25,813 nucleotides of DNA, from NCBI RefSeq assembly GCF_000485595.1, contig NW_014577471.1, positions 112,973-138,785 on the forward strand, written 5' to 3'. The notes under the pieces are model-generated. The model made no database searches. It had not been told where the DNA came from and saw nothing but the letters and a program-made list of their open reading frames with translations. Position numbers and translations under genes: made by a program. Within the stretch, counting starts at the first letter, position 1. Each line of letters begins with the position of its first letter. Positions 19,301 to 25,813 of the stretch are shown here, in pieces. This DNA is from Priapulus caudatus. Its lineage: Eukaryota; Priapulida; Priapulimorpha; Priapulimorphida; Priapulidae.

Positions 19301-22300
19301 CTATAGCTATGGTCCTTCATATGAACATCTTGTTGGTGGTTATGTACATCTAACAGTAATATAGATAGTAGAAAGTATAAATATAAATGATATATAATGT
19401 AAATACATATAATAAGTGAAGCTTACGTGTGCCTGCCTTGTAGGTGCTCACTAGCAGACCGGAATCCACGATCTGCACGTTCATCGAGTATTCTAGGTTC
19501 CCGCTACCCCCGTATGCCTCGAGCACCAGCAGGGGCGCCTCCACGTCTCGCGTGCGGAACTCCAGCGAGCCGCGGTCGCCGAACGCTGCGACTGTCGTAT
19601 CCACGGCAACGTACACGTAGCTGTCGTCTCCGCTCAGTGTGAACGCACGCGCTGAAAAATGAAGATGTGAGAGACGATTAGAATTAAAGATGCCATCGTC
19701 AGTTCACGCTCGTGACTACTGCAAGATTACCTTGTGTGCACACAGACTTTTATGTTCTTAATACCTGGTTCCAGTAGCTGCAGAACGTTTAACGATTGTA
19801 CAACCTTGTACAAACATATATATTTAACAATTAAAATTGTTTTAATTAGGTATTTTTTTTTATTTTATTACTTATTACGACATTATATTATTATACTATT
19901 ATTATCACTTAATTGTACTCATTAGTTTATTTATTTTCATTGTTCTGCTTATTTAATTTTTACAATCAAATATATACTAACCAACGTAAACGACATAAAC
20001 AACAACGACATAAACAACAACGACATAAACAACATTTACCATATTATCCTCGACACTTGTTAAGCGTGAATTTTATATTGTGGTGGTTTTCGTGGAACGA
20101 ACTCCCATCGTTACACGGCAATCACTGCGTTTTCCCTGTACAGACCCTTCTTCCCATTCTTCTTGCTTTATCGCATGCTAGAGCTAGATTCGCATCCCGA
20201 CTCACCCTTGTCGCAGGTTTCCCCCGTCAGGTGTGGGGGGCACAGGCACCGCGGCCCCGCCCACGTGCCCTCGCACGCCGCGCCGCCGCCGCACGCGTTG
20301 CGATCGCAGTTCCTGTCCGCCGAGCATCCACGCCCAGCCGCCGGCGGATCGACGCGGTCGCCAAGGTAACCGCGGGCAGACGCGAGGTTGACCGGTCGCC
20401 TGTTCACAGTGAGGTTGCGCGCACACCCGGAAAACCTGGGAACGAGAAAACGACATTGTGGATTATAGGTAAGACGTACTGCAAAACTTGCATGCATCAG
20501 AATCAGGGGAAAAATTACGCGGGAGCTATTTTTCAAGTCTGTGGAAAAAAGAGCTCTCGTCAAAAATTTTACGGGAGCTATTTTGAGCCTCACGGGAACG
20601 ATTTCGGAGGTTTGAAGAGCGAATCGCTCATCGCTCCCGCGTATTTTTTACCCTGATCAGAATACAGATTGTAGTAACATAACCGCAATAATAATTGCGT
20701 AATTAGAAGGTATGACAATCAAATGTTAATCGTCTACCTATTAACGATGACTAACAACAGTTATAATGAGTTAAATATATAATTACAAATAATTAACGTA
20801 ATATCATGACATTACCGTTCTCCTATAATCCCTACATGTTCCAAAACGCAAACATTCAGAAGTAGATCCAAATGTTCGACTATGCAATTCACAACTACTG
20901 GTGCAACAACTATGTTACTTCCACACTGACTTACACCTAATGAATCATGTGGATATCTGCTAGTTTTGGCATCAAGACTACATGATTAACGAGCGATTAT
21001 TTCACTGTTAATTAATGTCATCTTAATAATCATTAACTAATAATAATTAAAAATCAAATAATTAATTGAAAAATTAATTAATAATTAATAATCATCATAA
21101 TTGCCGCGATGCAGCTACGTGTGCGTGCGTACCCTGCGGTCGCGGGCAGCCTGAGCCTCCACATGTCGGCCGTGGCTGCAGGATGCACGACTCCCAGGAA
21201 GAGGGGATAGCCGACGGCTAGCGGGCGTGGTGTGATGGCGACGCCCTGCGCCATGACGCTCCCCGACGCGTCCTCGACTGTCACGGGAATACGACGGTCA
21301 GAGTTAAAATGATTACGTCACCGTAAATAGTCAAAGTAAAAAAATTATATCCACTTTTTCACAAAATGTAAGTAATTCTGTTCACTTTTTATGGTTGAAT
21401 TGCTGCATTATACTTCCTATTTTACTATATTGTTCGACGTAAACATACACATGGCCCATAGCAAGCAATTAATGTCAGGATCATAATATCAAATCGTCCA
21501 GGTTTTTTTGGATTTTTTTAACTAGTTGAGAAACAATATCTTATCCGGTAAGAATTTGACGATACATTTAGTCCCGTTAGTACTTACTTTTAATGTAAAA
21601 AAATGGCAACAAAAATTTAAAAAATATCCACCATAGGAAATTTGAGACATTTCAATTTGACAGTCAATTTAACACAGAGTTCGAGCAGGAGATAAAGCTT
21701 AAAGAGCGTCATTCCATTAGCTGAGAGAAAGACTGCCATTTGTTGTGTTGCTATCTCATGTGTAAACAAGTTCTCGTGAAAAGATTGGTTCTTCCTAATC
21801 AAAAGGTTCAGATACCTGCACATTTACATATAAAATAAATCACATATAAGAAGGGTTTGTGTTGCTACTACAGATAGTTGTAGTGTGTGTGTGCGTGTGC
21901 TTAAAAGACAATTATATCAGGATATATCTCACATATCTATCATATATACCTCACAACACTTGGATTGTGTGGTGCACAAATGCAAGTAGCTTATACCAGA
22001 CGTGCGTGAGAGGTATGACGAAATGATGGTATGTAGCATTTAGTGTGCAACATGTGCGCGAACCGTGTTAACACGTATTGTGTAGTGTGCAGCGTATGCG
22101 CGTACCTTTAACTATGATGTGGTCCATGAGAGCTTTCACGTGTAGCGTATACCAGCCGTTAGTGAGCTGATAGTCTGTCAGGTTCACGCGTACCTCCCCC
22201 GCTAGCGTCAGCACGATCACATGTACCGACGCATTCACCATGTACACTGCTAGCTGACTGTCAGAACCCAGCTGTAACAGATCAAGTATTGTTTGCTACT

Positions 22301-24486
22301 GCTAATGCTGGTTACACTGTTAATGCCAGCTATACTGGTAATGATGGTTACTGTTAATACAATAAGGTTCTAACACATCGCGAACTACATGAGCCTATCA
22401 ATTATACTAAGAAGTCACCAAGTTAAACCTTAGCATAATTCTAGAGACATTCCCCCCAAAAATAGTATTAGCATATAACATCGCATTGACAGGTGATAAT
22501 TTGAGAATGGTCGCTAAGACCTTTGTCACATAGAACTTGGTTGGTAGAACCTGTCGTCATAGGAACAAGTGCAGCAATGGCGGCAGCTTTATTTACGAGG
22601 TAAAAAATGCACAATTAACACATTTCACGTAATGAATGCTGCTGCTCATAAAGGTAGCATACTAAACGTATTGGAAATAAAAATTATATAATGTAAAACA
22701 ATCAAAAACAAATGTAAAAGGTAAATTTTACAGTTCCCAAAAAACAAAAAATGCCTGCTGCCTTAAATTTTGCACATGTAGAACGAAAATTTAGGAGTTT
22801 TTTAAGAGATAAATGAAGTGAGTGTCACGCGTACCGTGTACAGCAGTGATCCAGGTCTTTCAGGACTGGCAAGCGTCACAGACACTGTGACCTCATCGAT
22901 GACATCAGACCAAAGCGCAGCATCCCTCTTCCGCTCCTCATCCCTGATCAGCGCAGCATCCCTGCTCCGCTGAGCATCCTTGCTCCTCCCAGCATCTGTG
23001 CTCAGCGCAGCAGCATCCCGCGACATCTCGGGGAAGTGCAGGAGCGATCTGTTCGTGAATGTCGCGCTCGTCTGGAAGCTGCAGTCGTCACCTGCACACG
23101 AATCGCACATGAAGGTGTCACGTTAAATTGACTACGTCACGAATTTTCTACATGGTGTCAGGGTTCTCCAAGCTTTTTCATCATAGCATGGCGGGTGCTG
23201 CCTTTACGGTCCTAGTTGCAAATCGCCAAAGGCGGTTTGCGTGCTAGGGGGGTCTGGGGGCTATGATATTTAGAATGGCGGCTATGATATTTAGAGTGGC
23301 GGATGCATTTTAGGATGGCGGGGCTCGACGATAGCCTGGCGGGCCGCCAGGCTATAAGTGCTCTTGGAGAACCCTGGGTGTATATTTGTACAATTTTTGT
23401 TGCAATTTTTTTACATGAAAAGTAAGTAATGATGGGACTAAATGTATCCTCAAATTCTTACATAATAAGATTGTTTCTCAACTAGTTAAAAATCCAAAAA
23501 ACCTGGGCGATTTGATATATTCATCACGACATTACATGCTTGCTATGGGCTATGTATATGAGTCACGAGTGTTTGTTTACATCGAATGGAATAGCAAAAT
23601 AGGAAGTATAATGCAGCAATTTAACCATAAAAAGAGGACAGAATCATTTACATTTTGTGAAAAGTGGACATAATTTTTTTTTACTTTTACTATTTACTAT
23701 GACGTAATCATTAGTACGTCGCACCGGAAACAAACTCACGTGAACGTCACCTATCTGCCTGAATGACATAATCTCCGCTAGGTTTAGTTGCTATAGGGAA
23801 GGATATATCTCACATATCTACCATATATACCTCACAACACTTGAATTGCGTAGTGTACAAACGCCTTCCCGAGTAGCACATATAGCAAACATACATGAGT
23901 TGATGGTATGTCGCATTTAGTGTGTAATATGTTTTTACTTGGTTAGTTGGTTTACTTGCAAGGTTGCTCATACTGGACTAGCTGTGGTGTTGAAGCATGC
24001 ATTCTACATTATCAACTTTGTGGGAATCGGGTATGAAACAGCCCTACTGGAACATCCCTAACTCAATGCTGACTGATTAGAACTACCTCTTGATCACACT
24101 GGCCCTATACACGTAGCTCCGCTTTAATGAGGAAACTGCTATTAATATTTTTAATTTTCTATTAATTTTTAATCCTTGCAATAGTACAGCATTAATTATA
24201 CAGCATAAAGTAATATAAAATAAGTATATAGTTGCAATAGTGTTAAATAGTACTTTACAAATATATACTTATAAACTTGAGCATTTTATAAGCACGTACC
24301 CGTGTATCCGGCGATGCATTGGCAGTGAGCGTGGGTCCACATGTCAACACAGACTCCCTCGTTCTCACACGTTACCTCATCACAGACGCGCGTCCTGGCA
24401 CAGCCGGGCGTCGGTGAGAGGGCAGCACCGTCTAATAGCTCAGCGAGATCGAGCACGCCATCTTGAATCGCCGAGGATCTCACATC
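13057..24486 (-). CDS. crb: Crumbs homologue, 3' part: ten exons, LamG/EGF/TM/tail
   Basis: Crumbs is a type I apical membrane protein that fixes epithelial polarity by recruiting PALS1/Stardust, PATJ and FERM proteins. Exons on the minus strand are 24486-24300, 23091-22835, 22271-22106, 21277-21133, 20435-20206, 19651-19427, 18695-18495, 17879-17757, 17017-14951 and 13301-13057. Every donor/acceptor phase matches and the sum is 3846 nt, 1281 residues plus stop. In order: end of LamG1 and EGF (1-63), LamG2 (about 64-290), EGF (about 291-329), LamG3 (about 330-511), about 16-18 EGFs (512-1205), TM (about 1218-1241), and a 37-residue tail with GKYRPS and C-terminal ERLV. The N-terminal EGFs and most of LamG1 lie beyond the right edge. 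Alternatives such as Notch or Eyes shut are excluded by the tail and LamG order. Confidence 0.95.
13719..13901 (+). mobile_element. MITE (ATATCGGAAAGTCC family), 5' part, interrupted
   Basis: Aligns with the first roughly 180 bp of the complete element at 14564-14909, with scattered differences. It breaks off exactly at ACAAATAT, where the CAGGGCTCGAATTAA element begins. It lies in the last Crumbs intron. Confidence 0.8.
13902..14352 (-). mobile_element. hAT-like MITE (CAGGGCTCGAATTAA), copy 2, cut by gap
   Basis: Inverse-oriented homologue of the element at 2587-2965: same terminus, same GCCTTGGTGCC modules, and the same GTACATCAACATCGTCTTGC block. Relative to copy 1 it has about 200 extra bases (about 14091-14285), so copy 1 is an internal deletion or this copy carries an insertion. 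Sequence corresponding to the last roughly 126 bp of copy 1 is missing at the N gap. Confidence 0.85.
14353..14563. other. Assembly gap (211 N)
   Basis: A run of unknown bases within the last Crumbs intron. It interrupts the CAGGGCTCGAATTAA element on its left and begins next to the terminus of a complete MITE on its right. Confidence 1.
14564..14909. mobile_element. MITE with ATAAGTGATATCGGAAAGTCC termini, complete
   Basis: The left terminus ATAAGTGATATCGGAAAGTCC (14564-14584) is repeated inverted at 14889-14909. The interior is AT-rich and non-coding. The left flank is hidden by the gap, so no target duplication can be checked. The right terminus lies only about 40 bp from the donor of the large EGF exon. 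Confidence 0.8.
14951..17017 (-). CDS. crb: Crumbs large exon: about 16-18 tandem EGF repeats
   Basis: This 2067-nt exon (689 codons, phase 1 both ends) is almost entirely EGF modules of about 38 residues with six Cys. Many start (V/I)D(D/E)C, as in calcium-binding EGFs. Six carry CxNNGTC, which fits the O-fucose consensus C-x4-(S/T)-C and also contains an N-G-T N-glycosylation sequon. One module near 15420-15590 (CSYVGLCSCHHVVARCGWHD) is irregular. Two modules near 15244-15420 are recent duplicates. Some segments (VDEC...NAPGSYTC) are cbEGF-like of the fibrillin type. GC content is far above that of the neighbouring introns. Confidence 0.95.
15244..15419 (-). repeat. crb: 117-bp coding duplication of one EGF unit
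   Basis: Positions 15244-15302 and 15361-15419 are identical over 59 nt and offset by 117 bp, which is exactly 39 codons or one EGF repeat. Both copies encode CDCAGTGYAGALCERDVDEC. The identity, in a GC-rich repeat array where other modules have diverged, indicates recent unequal crossing-over or gene conversion. Confidence 0.9.
16995..17278 (-). repeat. crb: 71-bp tandem repeat, 4 copies, spanning a 3' splice site
   Basis: Units start at 16995, 17066, 17137 and 17208 with period 71 and only isolated substitutions. Each unit carries the polypyrimidine tract and CTCACTGTATTTGTAG acceptor plus the first 23 coding bases (GAGDGCTG) of the large EGF exon. Thus four near-identical acceptors lie in series. 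Only the exon-proximal one gives an open frame. Use of any upstream copy would run into an in-frame TGA within the repeat (GGG CGT GGT TGA). Confidence 0.9.
17406..17566. repeat. (ACGC/ACTC)n minisatellite
   Basis: Interspersed CACGCACT and CACGCACG tetramer/octamer units over 160 bp, in the intron between LamG3 and the EGF exon. The open frames here, rich in TH/RT dipeptides, are repeat artefacts. Confidence 0.95.
17757..17879 (-). CDS. crb: Crumbs exon: LamG3 C-terminus
   Basis: A short 41-codon exon encoding GHYSGFMHGCIRNVTLDGRM then LLLGAALPGDGIQIDMSNAVSG. The FxGCIRNVxLDG motif marks the end of LamG. Acceptor CTACATCACAG; donor TCGG|GTGAGC, phase 1 on both sides. Confidence 0.95.
17885..18490 (-). 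other. crb: Crumbs intron, 18494-17880
   Basis: AT-rich intron between LamG3 exons. No further feature was recognised. The flanking exon phases join cleanly, so no exon is missing. Confidence 0.7.
18495..18695 (-). CDS. crb: Crumbs exon: LamG3 middle
   Basis: Acceptor TTTTCATTACAG, then LQSSLDLLPSLVSDGAWHTL, with the classic LamG DGxWH motif, and TIVVDGNHTASFG. It ends CTAG|GTATCG in phase 1, joining as Gly to the next exon's HYSGFMHGC. Confidence 0.95.
18830..18935. repeat. Degenerate TGGAATGGAA-type simple repeat
   Basis: Imperfect iterations of AATGTAATGGAATGGA, GGAACGGAATGG and AATGTAATGTAA in the intron between two LamG3 exons. Read directly from the sequence. Confidence 0.8.
18936..19426 (-). 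other. crb: Crumbs intron remainder
   Basis: Ordinary AT-rich intron sequence with no clear repeat or RNA. Confidence 0.6.
19427..19651 (-). CDS. crb: Crumbs exon: LamG3 first part
   Basis: Acceptor TTTTTCAG, then ARAFTLSGDDSYVYVAVDTT and SLEFRTRDVEAPLLVLEAYG, the characteristic 'sleFRTr...lLly' LamG strands. It ends ACAC|GTAAGC in phase 1. Confidence 0.95.
19991..20034. repeat. 15-bp tandem repeat, three copies
   Basis: Three successive CGACATAAACAACAA units starting at 19991, 20006 and 20021 (the last truncated). Located in a Crumbs intron (20205-19652). Confidence 0.95.
20206..20435 (-). CDS. crb: Crumbs exon: LamG2 end plus interdomain EGF
   Basis: Acceptor CTCGTTCCCAG, then GFSGCARNLTVNRRPVNL, the conserved C-terminal LamG motif. 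This is followed by an EGF domain (CSADRNCDRNACGGGAAC...CLCPPHLTGETCDK). It ends AAGG|GTGAGT in phase 1. Confidence 0.95.
20496..20663. mobile_element. 152-bp hAT-like MITE with exact 8-bp target duplication
   Basis: The element spans 20504-20655. Its termini CAGGGGAAAAATTACGCGGG and the inverse of GCTCCCGCGTATTTTTTACCCTG match at 20 of 23 positions. Identical 8-mers ATCAGAAT flank it (20496-20503 and 20656-20663). CAGGG-type ends with an 8-bp duplication indicate hAT mobilisation. It lies in the Crumbs intron just upstream (in gene sense) of the exon at 20435 and has no coding capacity. Confidence 0.92.
21133..21277 (-). CDS. crb: Crumbs exon: LamG2 later part
   Basis: Starts after ATTCCCGTGACAG and completes Val with the previous G to read VEDASGSVMAQGVAITPRPL, then PLFLGVVHPAAT, the LamG 'xxFLGGxP' strand. 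It ends in phase 2 (GG|GTACGC), matching the unusual phase-2 acceptor at 20435. Confidence 0.9.
21309..21680 (+). repeat. Interspersed repeat D, copy 1
   Basis: Starts AATGATTACGTCA and matches the reverse complement of 23110-23713 over its length, including TTGCTGCATTATACTTCCTATTTT and AACTAGTTGAGAAACAAT blocks. It is non-coding and lies in a Crumbs intron. It lacks the CAGGGTTCTCC element found in copy 2, so it represents an empty site. Confidence 0.8.
21920..22052 (+). repeat. Interspersed repeat E, copy 1
   Basis: Direct repeat of 23801-23930, beginning GGATATATCTCACATATCTA and ending near GATGGTATGT and GCATTTAGTGTG. The two copies bracket two Crumbs exons. Similarity is high at both ends and patchy in the middle. 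Confidence 0.75.
22106..22271 (-). CDS. crb: Crumbs exon: LamG2 middle
   Basis: Acceptor GTTACAG, phase 0, encoding LGSDSQLAVYMVNASVHVIV, then VRVNLTDYQLTNGWYTLHVK, a typical LamG core with the D/NGxWH-like motif seen as NGWYTLHV. It ends AAAG|GTACGC in phase 1. Confidence 0.9.
22275..22830 (-). other. crb: Crumbs intron between LamG2 exons
   Basis: Contains short imperfect repeats of GCTAATGCTGGTTACACTGTTAA type near 22296-22360. Nothing else was recognised. Confidence 0.6.
22835..23091 (-). CDS. crb: Crumbs exon: start of LamG2 with hexapeptide array
   Basis: Joins the previous exon as Gly (G|GT) and begins DDCSFQTSATFTNRSLLHFPE, the first strands of a LamG domain. A hydrophilic array of six-residue repeats follows (see 22907-22996), then DEVTVSVTLASPERPGSLLYT. 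The phase-0 donor GTACGC matches the phase-0 acceptor of the next exon. Confidence 0.9.
22907..22996 (-). repeat. crb: 18-nt tandem coding repeat (DAxxxR hexapeptides) in LamG2
   Basis: On the minus strand, five successive 18-nt units all begin GATG (GAT plus G): DAGRSK, DAQRSR, DAALIR, DEERKR and DAALWS. They are preceded by a seven-residue relative, DAAALST (22997-23017). This strongly charged insert separates the first LamG strand (SLLHF) from DEVTVSVTL. Unit length and codon alignment are read directly from the sequence. Confidence 0.9.
23110..23713 (-). repeat. Interspersed repeat D, copy 2 (inverse, with nested MITE)
   Basis: Reverse complement of the repeat at 21309-21680. Homology resumes on both sides of the 218-bp CAGGGTTCTCCAAG element at 23159-23376, showing that the MITE inserted into this copy after it arrived. 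Confidence 0.75.
23159..23376. mobile_element. CAGGGTTCTCCAAG MITE, nested
   Basis: Perfect 14-bp terminal inverted repeats CAGGGTTCTCCAAG and CTTGGAGAACCCTG enclose GC-rich sequence with repeated GGCGGCTATGATATTTAGA modules. A perfect internal palindrome ATAGCCTGGCGG/CCGCCAGGCTAT lies near the right end. Flanks TGGTGT and GGTGTA hint at a decayed duplication. hAT-like by termini; no coding capacity. Confidence 0.85.
23801..23930 (+). repeat. Interspersed repeat E, copy 2
   Basis: Second copy of the repeat at 21920-22052, in the Crumbs intron between the LamG1/EGF exon and the LamG2 start. Same orientation as copy 1. Confidence 0.75.
24300..24486 (-). CDS. crb: Crumbs exon: end of LamG1 plus EGF
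   Basis: Starts in phase 0 after acceptor TGATCTCTTGCAG. It encodes DLAELLDGAALSPTPGC, typical of the C-terminal end of a LamG domain, then a six-Cys EGF (CDEVTCENEGVCVDMW... CQCIAGYTG). It ends G|GTACGT. This is the first Crumbs exon visible; the upstream LamG1 exon is not found up to the window edge. Confidence 0.9.
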
Positions 24487-24489
24487 CTG

Positions 24490-25383
24490 CAAGAGATCAC
24501 AAGGTCACACGAGGTCACATGAGGTCACCATCACACCGGTTCCTGCCACGGTGTGGCCGTGACAAACATTATTTCTAGGAAAAGCATAGGCTGTATTGAA
24601 AGGTCTTTCTAGGACCAATAATGGCTTATTTTCCTTCGACTTCAAGACTATAGTCTATCTTCCAGGACGTGGAAAATAGCATTTTACAATTCTAGGAAAT
24701 TTTTTTACAGGTTTCTCAGAAACGGAGAACATTATGTTGAAACTCCCGTTGGTCGTGAACGATTCTGGATCACGTGGCGATTGTGTTAGAAATAGGGTTT
24801 TCCAGGATGCGTGTGAATCCTCTTAGATGCTCGTGAGTGTTAGAAGAACATTACACCATGAATTCATATTTATCTTGTGTTAAATCCAAGAAATTAACTT
24901 ACTATCGAAATTTTAGGGCAACAAACACTATTTTTATTATGGACCTTAGTATCTGGGCCAACAGTGGCATGGCATTACAGCATGTCATGCATTTTGTCCT
25001 GTGAGTAAAAATCAATTTACTCTCATTAATGCCTGATATGCTGGCCAGAATTTCATGTCTACCAAAGCAGGTAACACTTTTTATTTGTTAAAGGCCAGCC
25101 CAGCGTGTGAATCAAATGCAAAAAGCAAACTATTCGAATGACAAATCGGTTAGTACTGCAAAACCTGGCATATGAGCGATGTCAATGCTCGTGCTTTCCA
25201 GAGGTTTTTAGCAGCTAGACATACACCAACATTGCCGTTAAGAACATTTGCGCGTATTGGCATATGCTGGTAACCTTCCACTGACTTTACAAAGGTCATG
25301 AATGAAACATCTTACAACTGAAGTGGCCACTAATGATCCATAAATCTGTACCATCTGTCAGCCTCCATAACTCTGCTCGTAGA
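24490..25383 (-). other. crb: Crumbs intron upstream of first visible exon
   Basis: Should be intronic, because the exon at 24486 starts mid-LamG in phase 0. No upstream exon with LamG sequence and a phase-0 donor was found. Confidence 0.55.
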
Positions 25384-25725
25384 TGTGGTTGTGTGTGTGG
25401 TGTGTGTGTTGTGGTGTCGTGTGTGTGTGGTCGTGGTGTTTGTGGTGTGTGCGTGTTGCCCGTGTGTGTGTGGCGCGGTGTTGATGATGTGTGTGTGGTG
25501 TGAGTGGTGTACATGTTGTGTGTGTGTGTGTCTTGTGTGTGTGCGGCGCGCTGCGCGTGCATTGCGTGCGTGCGTCGCGTGGCGTCTGTGTGTGTGTGCT
25601 TGCGTGCTGTGAAGTTGTGTGGCGTTGTGTTGTGTGTGTGTGAGTGTGTGCGTGCGTGCGTGCGCTGACGTCTGTGTGTGTGTGTGTGTGTGTCGTTGTG
25701 TGTGTGTGTGCTCTGTGTGTGTGTG

Positions 25726-25766
<41 letters not shown>
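25384..25766. repeat. (TG)n-rich microsatellite tract
   Basis: About 380 bp of interrupted TG repeats with GCG, CGTGCG and GTGGTG interruptions, ending in a nearly pure (GT)n run at about 25725-25765. The CVCVC/HTHTH open frames across it are artefacts. Confidence 0.95.
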
Positions 25767-25767
<1 letters not shown>

Positions 25768-25813
25768 ACCCGCCTTAGCTAACATGTCAACATGTAACAA
25801 TCTGTAGTTGATC

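Noticed and set aside
19913-20656. 247-codon plus-strand open frame
   Set aside because: Runs through intron repeats, antisense to a Crumbs EGF exon and through a MITE; no coherent protein.
25296-25807. His/Thr-rich and Cys/Val-rich open frames
   Set aside because: They are products of the TG microsatellite, not genes.
25767-25813. Possible upstream Crumbs exon end before a GTAAAC
   Set aside because: The donor would be phase 1, whereas the next exon needs phase 0, and the peptide does not resemble LamG.

Overview
This window is nuclear DNA from an animal, most likely an invertebrate. It has spliced genes with consensus GT-AG introns, GC-rich exons set in AT-rich introns, many short non-autonomous DNA transposons (MITEs), simple repeats and one assembly gap. 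The species cannot be fixed from the sequence.

Layout. (1) At 2307-2478 on the minus strand is the first coding exon of a TANGO2 homologue (NRDE-family secretory-pathway/mitochondrial protein). Its remaining exons are not recognisable in the 2.3 kb downstream of it. (2) At 3430-6433 on the plus strand is a complete four-exon SLC39A7/ZIP7 (Catsup) gene encoding a 450-residue ER/Golgi zinc exporter. It lies head to head with TANGO2. (3) About 6.4-13.05 kb is a gene desert with MITEs, hairpins and simple repeats. (4) From 24486 down to 13057 on the minus strand is the 3' part of a Crumbs homologue. Ten exons with fully compatible splice phases give 1281 residues: the end of one laminin-G domain, EGF, LamG, EGF, LamG, about 16-18 EGF repeats in one 2.07 kb exon, a transmembrane helix, and a 37-residue tail with FERM-binding (GKYRPS) and PDZ-binding (ERLV) motifs. 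The 5' part of the gene lies beyond the right edge.

Relations. The three genes do not form a pathway. TANGO2 and ZIP7 both serve the secretory system and share a short divergent intergenic region. Crumbs is an apical polarity determinant, and its tail would be expected to bind PALS1/Stardust and FERM proteins.

The most unusual local features are: a four-copy 71-bp tandem repeat that multiplies the 3' splice site of the large EGF exon; a hexapeptide (18-nt) tandem array inserted in a Crumbs LamG domain; a near-perfect fold-back element with an exact 9-bp target duplication; a 152-bp hAT-like MITE with an exact 8-bp target duplication; a MITE nested in another repeat, with an apparent empty-site copy nearby; and a duplicated MITE around the assembly gap that may be a haplotype artefact. 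I found no convincing new multi-gene system.
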